NCBI RefSeq assembly: GCF_932276165.1
Contig: NC_063987.1
Coordinates: forward strand, 4,154,001 to 4,218,000
Reading direction: 5' to 3'
Source: Plutella xylostella
Lineage: Eukaryota; Arthropoda; Insecta; Lepidoptera; Plutellidae
DNA: 64,000 bases
Below the pieces are notes generated by a model. The model did not search any database and was not told where the DNA came from. It saw only the letters and a program-made list of their open reading frames with translations. This document shows, in pieces, positions 35,441-47,600 of this stretch. A program made the translations under genes and the position numbers. Within the stretch, counting starts at the first letter, position 1. The number at the start of each line of letters is the position of its first letter.

Positions 35441-35617
35441 TTACCTAAAGTCGCTGAAGTCAGTCTTCAGTTCGATAGTAGGCCGGGCCGGCCGGGTGTC
35501 GAACACGGGTCTCTGCGGCGCGCTGCGCTGTCTGCTGCCGTGCTGCTGGCTCGCCTTCACGGCTGCCTCGAGTTTGAGGCGGAGCTCCCCTGATTGCTGC
35601 ATCATTGTCTTGAATTC
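35441..35617 (-). CDS. HEATR5B: HEATR5 last coding exon (27) with stop
   Basis: Reads EFKTMMQQSGELRLKLEAAV, then KASQQ and a basic Pro/Gln-rich linker, ending IELKTDFSDFR and TAA at 35441-35443. The LKT-plus-aromatic ending is typical of HEATR5 C-termini. Confidence 0.95.
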   Translation of the reverse strand, partial: EFKTMMQQSGELRLKLEAAVKASQQHGSRQRSAPQRPVFDTRPARPTIELKTDFSDFR

Positions 35618-38600
35618 CTGCGAGAAAGGAAAAGGAGGTATCTTAGTTTTGAGTCCATTGGAGCGGTGCAAGGAAGAACGATAAGCGAGTAAAAAATAAA
35701 ATTATCTCTATACTAAGTCATTTCTTACACAAATGTAAACCGTTTCGGGTGATTTTGTTTTTAAGCTGGGCGTGACTGTTTATGATCTTCTATCGAGTCC
35801 AGATCTTAGGTTATCTCGGATGATAATCTCTACAAAGATCCGCCCTCTTTTTTCTAGCATACAGACACACTTATAACACCTTATTAGGTAGGTACTAACC
35901 TGTGGATATCTTGCTTTAGAGCGTCGGCGCTGACAAATCAACATCTATGTAACTCAAGCGATTGTTCCGCATCTAGCAGATAGCGCAGCGCCTATATCTA
36001 CAAGGTTCCAAAAAACTACCGATGCTTAGAAACCATGCGCCGGCGCAGCCGGCCACTCGGCGCATTCTTTTAGACCACAAACAGGCACCCACACTTATAG
36101 CACCTCGCATTTCCACTAAAGGTCAAGTCAAAGTACAACATACCTGTGGATATTTAGCGGCGATGCTGGTGAGGTGCGCGAGCGCGGCGTGGTGCGGCGC
36201 CGCGCTCGCGCGCAGCCACTTAGCCACCACCGGGATGAGTAGCCCGCCGCCGTGCCTAGTGTGCTGTGATGCTGTCTATCTACTGGAGACCCCGAGTGGC
36301 GGCATAGACGGACACTCAAACTTAGCTCTACTCCCATTTCCATCGCTCTTTAAAGCGATTTTTAGAGCGCCGGCGCTGATAAATCAACATCTATATAACT
36401 AAAGCGAAGCGCAGCACCTATAACACCACAAGGTCCAAAAAAGCCATGCGCCGGCGCAGCCGGCCACTCCGCGCATTGTCTTAGACCACAGACAGATATA
36501 CATACATACATACATAAACACCTGCACTAGTAACACGAGCCGCATTTAAGACGTGACAAAAGTTTTGTATCGCGCTCACTCACATCGCGCAGCCTCAAGA
36601 GCGAGCGCGACGGAGAACTATAGTTACGTCTTTAATGCGCCCCGTACTAGCCCTTCTGTATGTAGTATCTACATACCTGTGGGTACTTGGCAGCGATGCT
36701 AGTAAGGTGAGCCAGCGCAGCGTGATGCAGCGCGCGCTCATGCCCCGCCGCCGCCCCCAGCGCGGCGCCCGCGCGCAGCCACGACGCTACTACCGGGATG
36801 AGGAGGCGGAGCATGCCTACACCTGGAATGATGACGGGGTTACTCAGGCAGTTGCATAGATTGTAAGAAAGAAAATAAGGATCAACAGCCGGAGCATGCC
36901 TACCCCTAGAATGTTGACGGGCTTATGAATAAATTGTAAAAAAGAAAATAAAAGTAAGTTGCTTCTAAAATGGTAGGAAATATGGCCCTTTTAGGTCGTA
37001 TACGCAGCAATGGCGATGATGATGAAAATGGGAAATACTACATATATGATTAATGGAAAAAACTATTTATGCTTTTTCGTATGTATTACCTCTATGACCT
37101 CCGTCTTCTGATTGCGTGAAAAGTAAAGTAGTTGTCATTATGTAAGCTCATTATAGCGTTTCTCCAGGGAGAACATAAGTTATGCTACCGCTATTTTTAT
37201 AGCGACTAGTAGTGAATAGAAAAAACATAATTAAACTTCTGAAGTAATAAAATTGCTGCTAAAACTAACATTTTCCCATCGGAAAATATTACATACACAC
37301 ATAATTAATCATTTTTCACAGCCTTAACCCATTTGTTTCCATTGGTTTAATTTTATTTCTAATATTCAAGTATATTAACTTACGGGCTGTGTCATCAGGC
37401 GCCACATCCACTAGATCTGTCAGGGCAGTCAACGCTGCCACGGCTGCTTTAGTGTGAGATGCGTCCACTGGGTACCTGGTAACATAATATATGCACGGTG
37501 GAACAGACATATTGAATGTTATAAGGTTTCAAGCTCAAAGGGTTCTATTATACCTATTGTTGGAAAAAGATAAGTTTATAATTTGAATTTAGTATGACCA
37601 ACATTATTATGATCTATGGAAACTATCTTCGCCTCGTGTGTTTCAGAAACTATCCTCAAGTTTTACTTGCAATTCCTACAAAACTTCAACATGTATGTAT
37701 GATTTTCTGTACACTCACTTGGCAGCAGCAGCACGGGCGATGAGTCTGGGCGCCAGCGCGCGCGCCCACCACGACACGCACTCGGGACTCGCTGATGAAG
37801 ACCAGATGTTGCGAACTACGGCGCAGCATGCCGCAAACGTCTGTGAGGGGAGAGGGGTAGGGTTGAGATTCGTTTGACGGTAGCTACACGATACGGTTGA
37901 GATTTGTTTGGCAATAAGGACCACGAAATTGACTCGGGGCTCGCTGATGACGACCAGATGTTGCGCACCACGGCACAGCACGCAGCAAACGTCTGTGAGG
38001 GGAAAGGGGTGAGGTTTAGGTTTGATAGTCTATGTCGGAATGGCCAGGTGCACTACATATTGTCGTAAACATATGTGAGATGGATGGGGTTTATTGTTGA
38101 ACTGATTTATAACGAATTGCGCAAGTCATCCTAGTGTTCACGCTCTTTAATTTAGCCCGGTATACTGCTGGTGTAAAACAAACTACACACAGTTTACCAC
38201 TATAGTGTGGGCCCGCGCGCCCAGCAGGTTGAGACACTCTGTATATGATGTGAGTACCTCGTGGCTGGGCTCGTCCAGACACTGTCGGAAGTGGTTGATG
38301 CAGGGGAAGTGCAGCGCGGGCGCGGGCGCCGCGTGCGGTATGAGCGCCGCCATGGCCCGCAGGTTGAGACACTCTGTATATGATGTGAGTACCTCGTGGC
38401 TGGGCTCGTCCAGACACTGTCGGAAGTGGTTGATGCAGGGGTAGTGCAGCGCGGGCGCGGGCGCCGCGTGCGGTATGAGCGCCGCCATGGCCCGCAGGTT
38501 GAGACACTCTGTATATGATGTGAGTACCTCGTGGCTGGACTCGTCCAGACACTGTCGGAAGTGGTTGATGCAGGGGTAGTGCAGCGCGGGCGCGGGCGCC

Positions 38601-41600
38601 GCGTGCGGTATGAGCGCCGCCATGGCCCGCAGGTTGAGACACTCTGTATATGATGTGAGTACCTCGTGGCTGGGCTCGTCCAGACACTGTCGGAAGTGGT
38701 TGATGCAGGGGTAGTGCAGCGCGGGCGCGGGCGCCGCGTGCGGTATGAGCGCCGCCATGGCCCGCAGGTTGAGACACTCTGTATATGATGTGAGTACCTC
38801 GTGGCTGGGCTCGTCCAGACACTGTCGGAAGTGGTTGATGCAGGGGTAGTGCAGCGCGGGCGCGGGCGCCGCGTGCGGTATGAGCGCCGCCATGGCCCGC
38901 AGGTTGAGACACTCTGTATATGATGTGAGTACCTCGTGGCTGGGCTCGTCCAGACACTGTCGGAAGTGGTTGATGCAGGGGTAGTGCAGCGCGGGCGCGG
39001 GCGCCGCGTGCGGTATGAGCGCCGCCATGGCCCGCAGGTTGAGACACTCTGTATATGATGTGAGTACCTCGTGGCTGGGCTCGTCCAGACACTGTCGGAA
39101 GTGGTTGATGCAGGGGTAGTGCAGCGCGGGCGCGGGCGCCGCGTGCGGTATGAGCGCCGCCATGGCCCGCAGGTTGAGACACTCTGTATATGATGTGAGT
39201 ACCTCGTGGCTGGGCTCGTCCAGACACTGTCGGAAGTGGTTGATGCAGGGGTAGTGCAGCGCGGGCGCGGGCGCCGCGTGCGGTATGAGCGCCGCCATGG
39301 CCCGCAGGTTGAGACACTCTGTATATGATGTGAGTACCTCGTGGCTGGGCTCGTCCAGACACTGTCGGAAGTGGTTGATGCAGGGGTAGTGCAGCGCGGG
39401 CGCGGGCGCCGCGTGCGGTATGAGCGCCGCCATGGCCCGCAGGTTGAGACACTCTGTATATGATGTGAGTACCTCGTGGCTGGGCTCGTCCAGACACTGT
39501 CGGAAGTGGTTGATGCAGGGGTAGTGCAGCGCGGGCGCGGGCGCCGCGTGCGGTATGAGCGCCGCCATGGCCCGCGCGCCCAGTAAGGCTGAGATACTCT
39601 GGCCAGGCTCGTCTGTGAAGCAAAATAATGGGTCATTAGAAACTAGTAATAAAAAAAACATATGCCTTTTATAGCGCTGGAATTATTTAATAATAATCAT
39701 AGCATTATGCTGAGTAATAATCCTTTTTCTAACATTTAAAATACACATGTTGCTTGTCTATATCTTTACGTCCTTCTGCCTGTCTGCTATAATTTAATTA
39801 TTTAATTATTATTATAATGTCGTGTATATTTATCATTACCTAATTTCACTATCTAACAATTTTATATATTTTTCTATTATAAAAAAATATGAAAGGCGTG
39901 GTTGTTTATGTTACGTATATTCGGTTACAATAGAATAATATTTGATCTGCTGTACCGTTTTTGACGAGTGTGAGCAGCTTGTCCGTGGTGCTGTGCAGCA
40001 GCTGCGAGTGCTGGCGCGCCGTCTCCTCGTGCACGCGCACGCAACGAGTCTCCGCCGCCGCCTGGAAATAACAAATAAGTTTTAAGGACATTTTCTGCAA
40101 AACCGAGCTTAACTGTATATTTTATTGGCGTAGATAAACTCGTTTAATGCTCGTTCCACCAATGACGCAGCCGGTGGTACTGGTAGTTAATGAAAAGTCA
40201 AACCTCTGTAGCTATTAGGATATGTACGTACTCATCGTAGGCAGTCAGCGGCTGATAGCTGCTCCTTTCACAAGAGGACAAATATTTAATCCAGCTGAAC
40301 TCAACAGTTTTAGCTAATAATTATGTTTTCTCCAGCATGCATAATATGTTCCTAGTTCTACATCATACCTGTAAGAGCAGGATAGCTGCCGAAGCGACGT
40401 CGCCGTCTCCGTCGCTCCACTGCAGCACGCCTGTCGCCAGGTACAGGATCGTCGGCAGGATTGATAGTGCGCCTGGAATGGGATTAATTTTATTTTAGTA
40501 CTCAAATTTCTAGACCGCAGTGTAGGACCGTATTCTGCATTGTAACTTTCATAATAGGGAATATGCATGTTATTCAAATAAAGGTCAAATACAATTTTTA
40601 TGTTATCAATAGGTCTTTAACTATGAAATTGCCGTAGGTTTTACTAGTCATTTCCAATAGAAAATAAGTTTGGAATAGCTTTGTATTCTAAATTCAAATT
40701 AATTTTGTTTTAAATCATGACATTCTATTTACAAACTCAGTCCGTTGCTTAGTAAACGTTGTAGCCTGTGGTGCAACCCTAAGGTGGCTTCTTTTTCAAT
40801 GGGTATAACCGCGTATAACTTATTATGCACCGTGGTCCAGTGAAATAAGGCGCATATTCCCTCAAAAATAAATTGGTAGGTAAGTAAATAAAAACGTGTG
40901 CGGCTGGAGCGCGATCTAAATAAGATCTTATTGCTTATGGGATGGAGTCATATTTCTTTGAAAGCCATTGCGAAGATGGACTTCTGTACTGGTACTAGTT
41001 ATTATTCTGTGGCCTGATGAAGATTTTGATAGATACACAAATTACTAACAACGTTTTAATAAAATTGTCATAGGTTACCTTGTGGACTAGTTAAGTTGGG
41101 CAGCTCGCTCAGACAGCTCAGACTCTTGATTAGCAGGGTGTCTCCATGCACGCCCAGGCCTGTGGGAAGCAGACAAAATAAATAAATATTAGCATTATTA
41201 AAGGATAAAATTACCAGGGTGTCCACTCAGAATCCTCCAAAAAATTCCCTGACTTTTCCCTGACTTTCCCTGACCATTTCAGAAATTTTCCCTGACCAGA
41301 GATCAAAATAAACAAAAGTTTGATTTGAAAGTTTTTAGTGAAGTAAAATATTAAGCCGAAAGAGAGACGAGAGTGACTTGGGCAGATCATTTTGAACATG
41401 AAATTCTAAAAAAAAAAAGATTTTCCACACAAACTTTGCTAGACAGGTGAAATTATATGAGAAAAAAACGCGAGTTTCAAAAACACGTAAAACAAAAGTT
41501 GTTTAGAGTGTTCCCCTGAGTCACTCTATTTCGGCTATGTACAATGTACATCTACCACTATTGCAACATTATGTATAGAAAGCAATAATAAATAAGTGCC

Positions 41601-44600
41601 TACTTAATTTTTTTGTACAACAAAGTTATAATACTTTAATTTTGCCATAACGTGTAATTCTTTTTTGTATTTGCAAAATTGAGAACAGGTATATATAAAT
41701 ATATACCTATTTCTCATACAAGGCTAACTAATAAGTTTAGCTCAACTATTTATGATTAGTAGTAACATTATTTACTTAACTGTTATTTTAAGTAATACTC
41801 ATAGCATATTGTAGGTATAAATAATATTTTATTTAGCTTAGTTTAGTTTCGTGTTTCCAGTTAGGTTAGTATGTTTGCATACATAGGAATCATTTGTGTT
41901 ATACTCTGTTACCAATTAGAGAAAACTATTAATTGGCTTTCAACTGTTTATTTTTAGTGTAAAACTGTTAAATTTTAGCTGTAAGTTTTCCATAATTTTT
42001 TTTTTTTTTTCAAAATGTCATTTTACTTTTGAAACTCAAAGCTGGATACACTGATTATTATTGCAAAAGAAGTTAGTTAGACCTAGTTAATTTTATTTAA
42101 GCACACTTATTGATGGTAGGATTAGTAGAGGGTGCTTTGAAGAAATAAGCCTCCTCATATTATTTTTTTCAAATGAGAGTTTGGAATCAGGTAGATAAAA
42201 TTTAATAAACTTTTTAAGTTGTGTATAAAACTTGTACTAGCACCTTGTAAAGTAATGTTACTAATGTTAAGCTTTGTAAATACCGTAATTAATTAAAATA
42301 AAACAACACCAAAATCAAATATTTTTGTATGGGCGCGACGCTTTAAAAAAAACATTAGGTGCCGCGTGGAGGAAACGCTTCTACATGCGCTCCCGCTGCC
42401 GTATCAAATTATGAGTATTGGTGAGTGAAATGAGCGCCGATACAGCATGTCTGCACCAACACATTATGTGGGGATTTATTTTTCATCACAAACTCTTAAA
42501 ACAAAAGTTGTTCAGAATGGCAAGCTGAGACACACTCTTTTGAAAAAAAATAATTAAGGGAACATCATTTTACTATTTAACAAACTATGAACTGAGTCTG
42601 GAATCTGGCTTACGAGATTTTATTTTATGATTTACGTCTTTTACGTTTAAAATAGAAGAAGAAAAATAATAATTAGTAAAGGAAAGAATTACAATTTTGC
42701 AAATATATATGCTTTACTAGTCATTTTTCCCTGACTTTCCAGGTGGCCCATCAATTTCCCTGACTTTCCATGACCACCTTGAGCTTCCCTGACTTTTCCC
42801 TGACTATCCCTGACTTTCCAGAAAGTGGACACCCTGATAATACACTCGTCATACGTACGCACACGTCGAATGACCTCAAACACGCTAACTGTTATAGCCA
42901 TAATCTCCACGCTTAGCTAGTAAGTCGGAGATACAACCATTACCAGAAAACAAACAGACTTCTCTAATATTGAAAATAAGCATATATCCCGACCGGGCTT
43001 CTAACCCGGGACTGACCTCGCCTCTCCCCTATGACGCCCACGGAGCGGTGCTGCGCGGTGGGGCTGAGCGCCGGCAGCCGGCGCAGCAGCAGCTGAAGCG
43101 CCGCCTCCACGCCCGCAAACGCCTAGAAACAATAATTATATATAACGATATTAGGTACTGTATGTTAGTAAATTTATACATTTCATGTAGGAATATTAGT
43201 TTAAGAGTAGTTATTTTGCTGAAATCGTGTTTAGTATTTTTAAATTTGTATTTATTGCACTTGAGTACATTCTGCTTCCTGTACCTCCTGCAGGTTACCC
43301 GGTAGAAAATGCTTTTATCATTAAATCCACTCGATTGTACATTATTATTATGAATCTTTGTATTTTGTGTAAACTGCTAGCGTTTCATATTTAATAAATA
43401 AACAAATTACTTTATCTTTACTTAGGACATCATGTGCAATAAAATAACACATACCAGCGAGGAGTCCGCAGCCAGGGTGCCGGTGACGCCGCCCTCGCCG
43501 AGAGTGTGGATCGCTTCGAGCACTGCCGGCGGCGTGGGGGTCTCGGAGGGGGCTAGTTCTGGAGGGGGGGAAAGGAATATTTAGAATACACACGAACGCA
43601 AACGCAACGTATGAAGACGTGTGTAACGCTTTGAGCACTGCCGGTGGGAAGGTGGTCTCGGATTAAAACTGCGTCCACAAGAAAATCAAATAATAGTTAA
43701 CTTATTTAATAATTATATTCAGAAGCCTATAATTGATTAATTAATTATAGATTTAATTAATTTGTACCTTTCATCTTAGCCTCCATCTTGGCATTTAGCT
43801 GCTCCTTGGCGCCAATGATGACTAGCTTCAGTGCGTCGGCAGCCAATAGCAGCGCTTCCACGCTCTCCTGGGTTAAAGCGGCGCGGTGCAGTATCTGACA
43901 CACCTCTATGGCTAGGGCCCTGGAAAAAATAAAACTTTTTTACATAAAATTAATAATATAACTACTATAATCAGGTGGACTTAGTGCTAAAAGCATTGTA
44001 CAGAAGATGCAGGAGCAGATATTGTACTGTACACGGTTACAAGAGAGCGTAATACGTGATATTATTTTTATTTGAGGGCGTGCTGCGTTGACTTGTTCGT
44101 CGTCCACTCAAGAATGCCATCGCTATCGGTCAATAGTTCTTGGCAGACATGGCTGACGAGCTGCCACGTCAGCTTGCAGATATTAAGGGATATGTCGTAC
44201 AAGTTACTTCTGTCGTACAGCTACTGATGTAGTCATTCACAGAAACCCCCATACATACATATATCTTGTTATTTCAATAAGCATATCCACATTTACCTGT
44301 CCTTCAACAGCCTTGCCCTATTGTCCGCGTGGTCCAGTAGAGTCACCAGCGACTGTAGCACGTTGATGCTGTTCTCTGAACTCATGTCTCGCTGCGCACA
44401 GAAAAATCATGTGGCCGGTCAAGGTCAAAGGCGAACGCGACAGCGTGGCGTGGGCCGGTAAAGGTCCATCGAAGGCGGAGGCAAGGACGTGGTAAAGCGA
44501 TCCAATCGTCGAGTCTTCATCAAGAAAAATGGAAGCGGCAGGGTTGAGCATCGATCGCCGACAACTTCTAGAAGGCGCGGAGGGATGGACCGCGTGGCAT

Positions 44601-47600
44601 TTCAAGATCAAGGTCATGCTGAGGGCGGCGGGTCTCCTCGACATCGTGGATGGCACACTCAAGCCGCCAGAGGATAAATCGGAGATAGAAAAGTGGGAGG
44701 TAAAGGACGCTAAAGCTCAAAATTTAATTGTAATGCATGTATCTGAAAAAATAATTCCCCAAATCTCCAATTGTCAATCTGCATGTGAAATATGGAGCAA
44801 ATTGCTGACTATATTTGAGCAAAAAGGAGAGCTGTCAGTCCACATTCTCCAACAAAAGTTCTTCGCCATGAGATATGAAGAAAATGATAGCATGTCCCAA
44901 TATTTGAGTAGATTCGAAGGAATCCTATGTAAGCTTCGAAACATAAACGCAGAGGTCAGCGACAGCATGGCTATAACTAAGATAACCTCGTCCTTACCAG
45001 TTCAATACCAACACTTCGTGTCTGCGTGGGAATCAGTACCTGCAGACAAGCGTACCCTCGAGGAGCTCACTGCGAGGCTTCTGATTGAGGAGCAGCGCTT
45101 CAACTCAAGGAAGGAGGAAGAAGAGGTTACAGCGTTTGCGGCATTCAAGGGACGGAAATGCTTCAAGTGTGGTAAAATAGGACACTACAAGAAAGATTGC
45201 AGGTCAGGTAATGTCAGTAATAATATTAATAATAATTCTAATAACAGCAAGTATTGTTCTCACTGCAAAAAGTCTAATCATAATTTAAAAAATTGTTGGT
45301 TTAAAAACAAAAGTAATAACAGTAATTTTAGTGGTAAAAGCTATGTAAACTCTGGTAATGCATTTCCTGTGTCTGTGCTGCCGTCTGCTTTGAGCAGTCA
45401 AACTACTAATGATTTGTGGATCGAATTTGGCGGAATTTGCTGTGTCAGTCACACACGGCATAGTGCCACAACCAAAGATTGATTGATTGATTGATTGATT
45501 TGTGGATCATGGACAGTGGTGCCTCAGAGCACATGTGCCATAACATCAACTTATTCTCAGAATATAAAAAGTTAGAAAACCCTAAATCTATTATTGTAGG
45601 TGATGGTAAAATCATACATGCAGTAGGGTTAGGTAGCATTACATTGGAGGCATACAACGGTAAAGTTTGGATTCATACAACATTAAATAATGTATTGCAT
45701 GTTCCTGAAATAAAAACGAATTTATTTTCAGCAAGTTCAGCAACAGACAGGGGTTATAATGTGACCATAAATAAACAAAACTGTATTTTCACAAAAAATA
45801 AACAAGAAAGTGTATGTGCATTAGCCTATCGAGAAAATAATCTATTTGTCATGAAATTCAGGTTTATAAGTTTTGAAAATGCATGTGTTGGTAAGTGCAG
45901 TGATAATTTAATGGATTGGCATGAAAAAATGTGTCATCAGGACATTGAACAAGTGAAATCAATGTTGAAAAGGTCTAACATTGATTGTGATTTAAACAGT
46001 GGTAGGGAAGTAACATGTGAGTCGTGTCTTAAGGGCAAGTTACACAAACAACCATTTCCATTAAGTCAAGTTAGGGCGGAGAGACCTGCAGCCTTACTCC
46101 CAGCAAGGCTGCTGGGCAACTTTTACATATGGATCTTTGTGGGCCAATGGAATCAACATCATTAGGTGGTGCCAGATATTACCTACTTATTAAAGATGAC
46201 TATACAAAGTATAAAACAGTATATTTTCTTAAAAATAAGTCAGAAACCATTGAAAAAGTTAGGATTTTTCTTAATTATGTTACAAAAAATCTTGAGTACA
46301 AAGTTGAGGTTATAAGGTCTGACTGTGGGTTAGAGTTCTTAAATAAAAGTATGAAAATGTTGTTGGATAACTTAGGTATCATTCATCAAACAAGTGTTCC
46401 CTACACCCCACAGCAAAATGGTTGTATTGAAAGAGAAATGAGAACAACAACAGAAGCGGCTAGGAGTATTTTACTGTCAAGCGGCTTAAACAAGTCCCTT
46501 TGGGCAGAAGCTGTTAACACAGCAGTGTTCGTTATAAATAGAACAGGTAAAAGTAGAATAAAAAATGTTACCCCTTATGAGTTATGGTTCAAAACAAATA
46601 AGTTTGATTTAAATAACTTAAAAACTTTCGGGTGTAAAGTCGGGGTTCACATCCCAAATCAAAAACGAACCAAATGGGATAGTAAAGCAGAGATAGGTTT
46701 CTTTGTAGGTTATGGAGAAACAACTAAGGGATATAGAATCTATTTTCCCAACAAAAATTATGTTTTGATTAAAAGAGAAGTAACTTTTATGAAAGAAATG
46801 AGTAGTGAGAAGTCACGTCCAATAGTAGGTAACGGTGATCAGGTTATTGAAGCTTCTACCTCTACAAATCAAACTATAGGTAATGATTATAGAATCTCTG
46901 AAGAACAACAGATGCCGACAATAAATGAGGAAAATATAGTATCTGAAGAAGAAATGACATCTACAGAAGAGAAAGAATCAAGTGAAGAAGAGCTCGAAGG
47001 ATATAGTACACCAGACAGGGCAGTGTCAGAAATGGTCGATAGACAAAACCTAGAAGTTGAAGAAATAACAACAGAAGATGTAGATGAAGGAATACCAGAA
47101 TCAAACCTAAGGAGAAGCAAGCGGACTATAAAAAAACCTCAATATTTAAAGGATTATGAAACTAATTTCCTCACAACGTCCGTGGAACCACTCACCATTG
47201 AAGAAGCTCTGACTTCAGATGCTAAAGAAAATTGGAAGGATGCTATGAAAACAGAGATGGATACATTAAATGAAAATAATACATGGACTATAGTAGACGA
47301 TGTCCCAGACGGTAACAAAGTTATTTCAAGTAAATGGGTTTTTAAAGTTAAAGAGGTCGGAGATCAAAAGGTTTACAAAGCTAGGCTAGTAGCAAGAGGT
47401 TTTGAACAGGATGATTGTGATCTAGAGGTTTATTCACCAGTTGCTAGATTGCCAACATTTAGGGTATTTATGGCTGTAGCACATAAATTAGGACTATCAG
47501 TACATCAAATGGATGTAGTAGGTGCCTTTTTACACGGTGATATAGATGAAACAGTGTATCTAAAACTACCTTCTGGTGAAATCTGTAAACTCAACAAATC

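Noticed and set aside
38258..39612. CRISPR-like regular repeats
   Set aside because: Units are directly tandem with no unique spacers, contain eukaryotic splice donors and sit in an insect gene.
38091..39661. Three long overlapping open frames (478-510 codons) on the minus strand
   Set aside because: They are the three readings of the 135-bp repeat, open because the unit has no stop in any frame and a length divisible by three. Only the exon 23 frame (HYPCINHFRQC) fits HEATR5.
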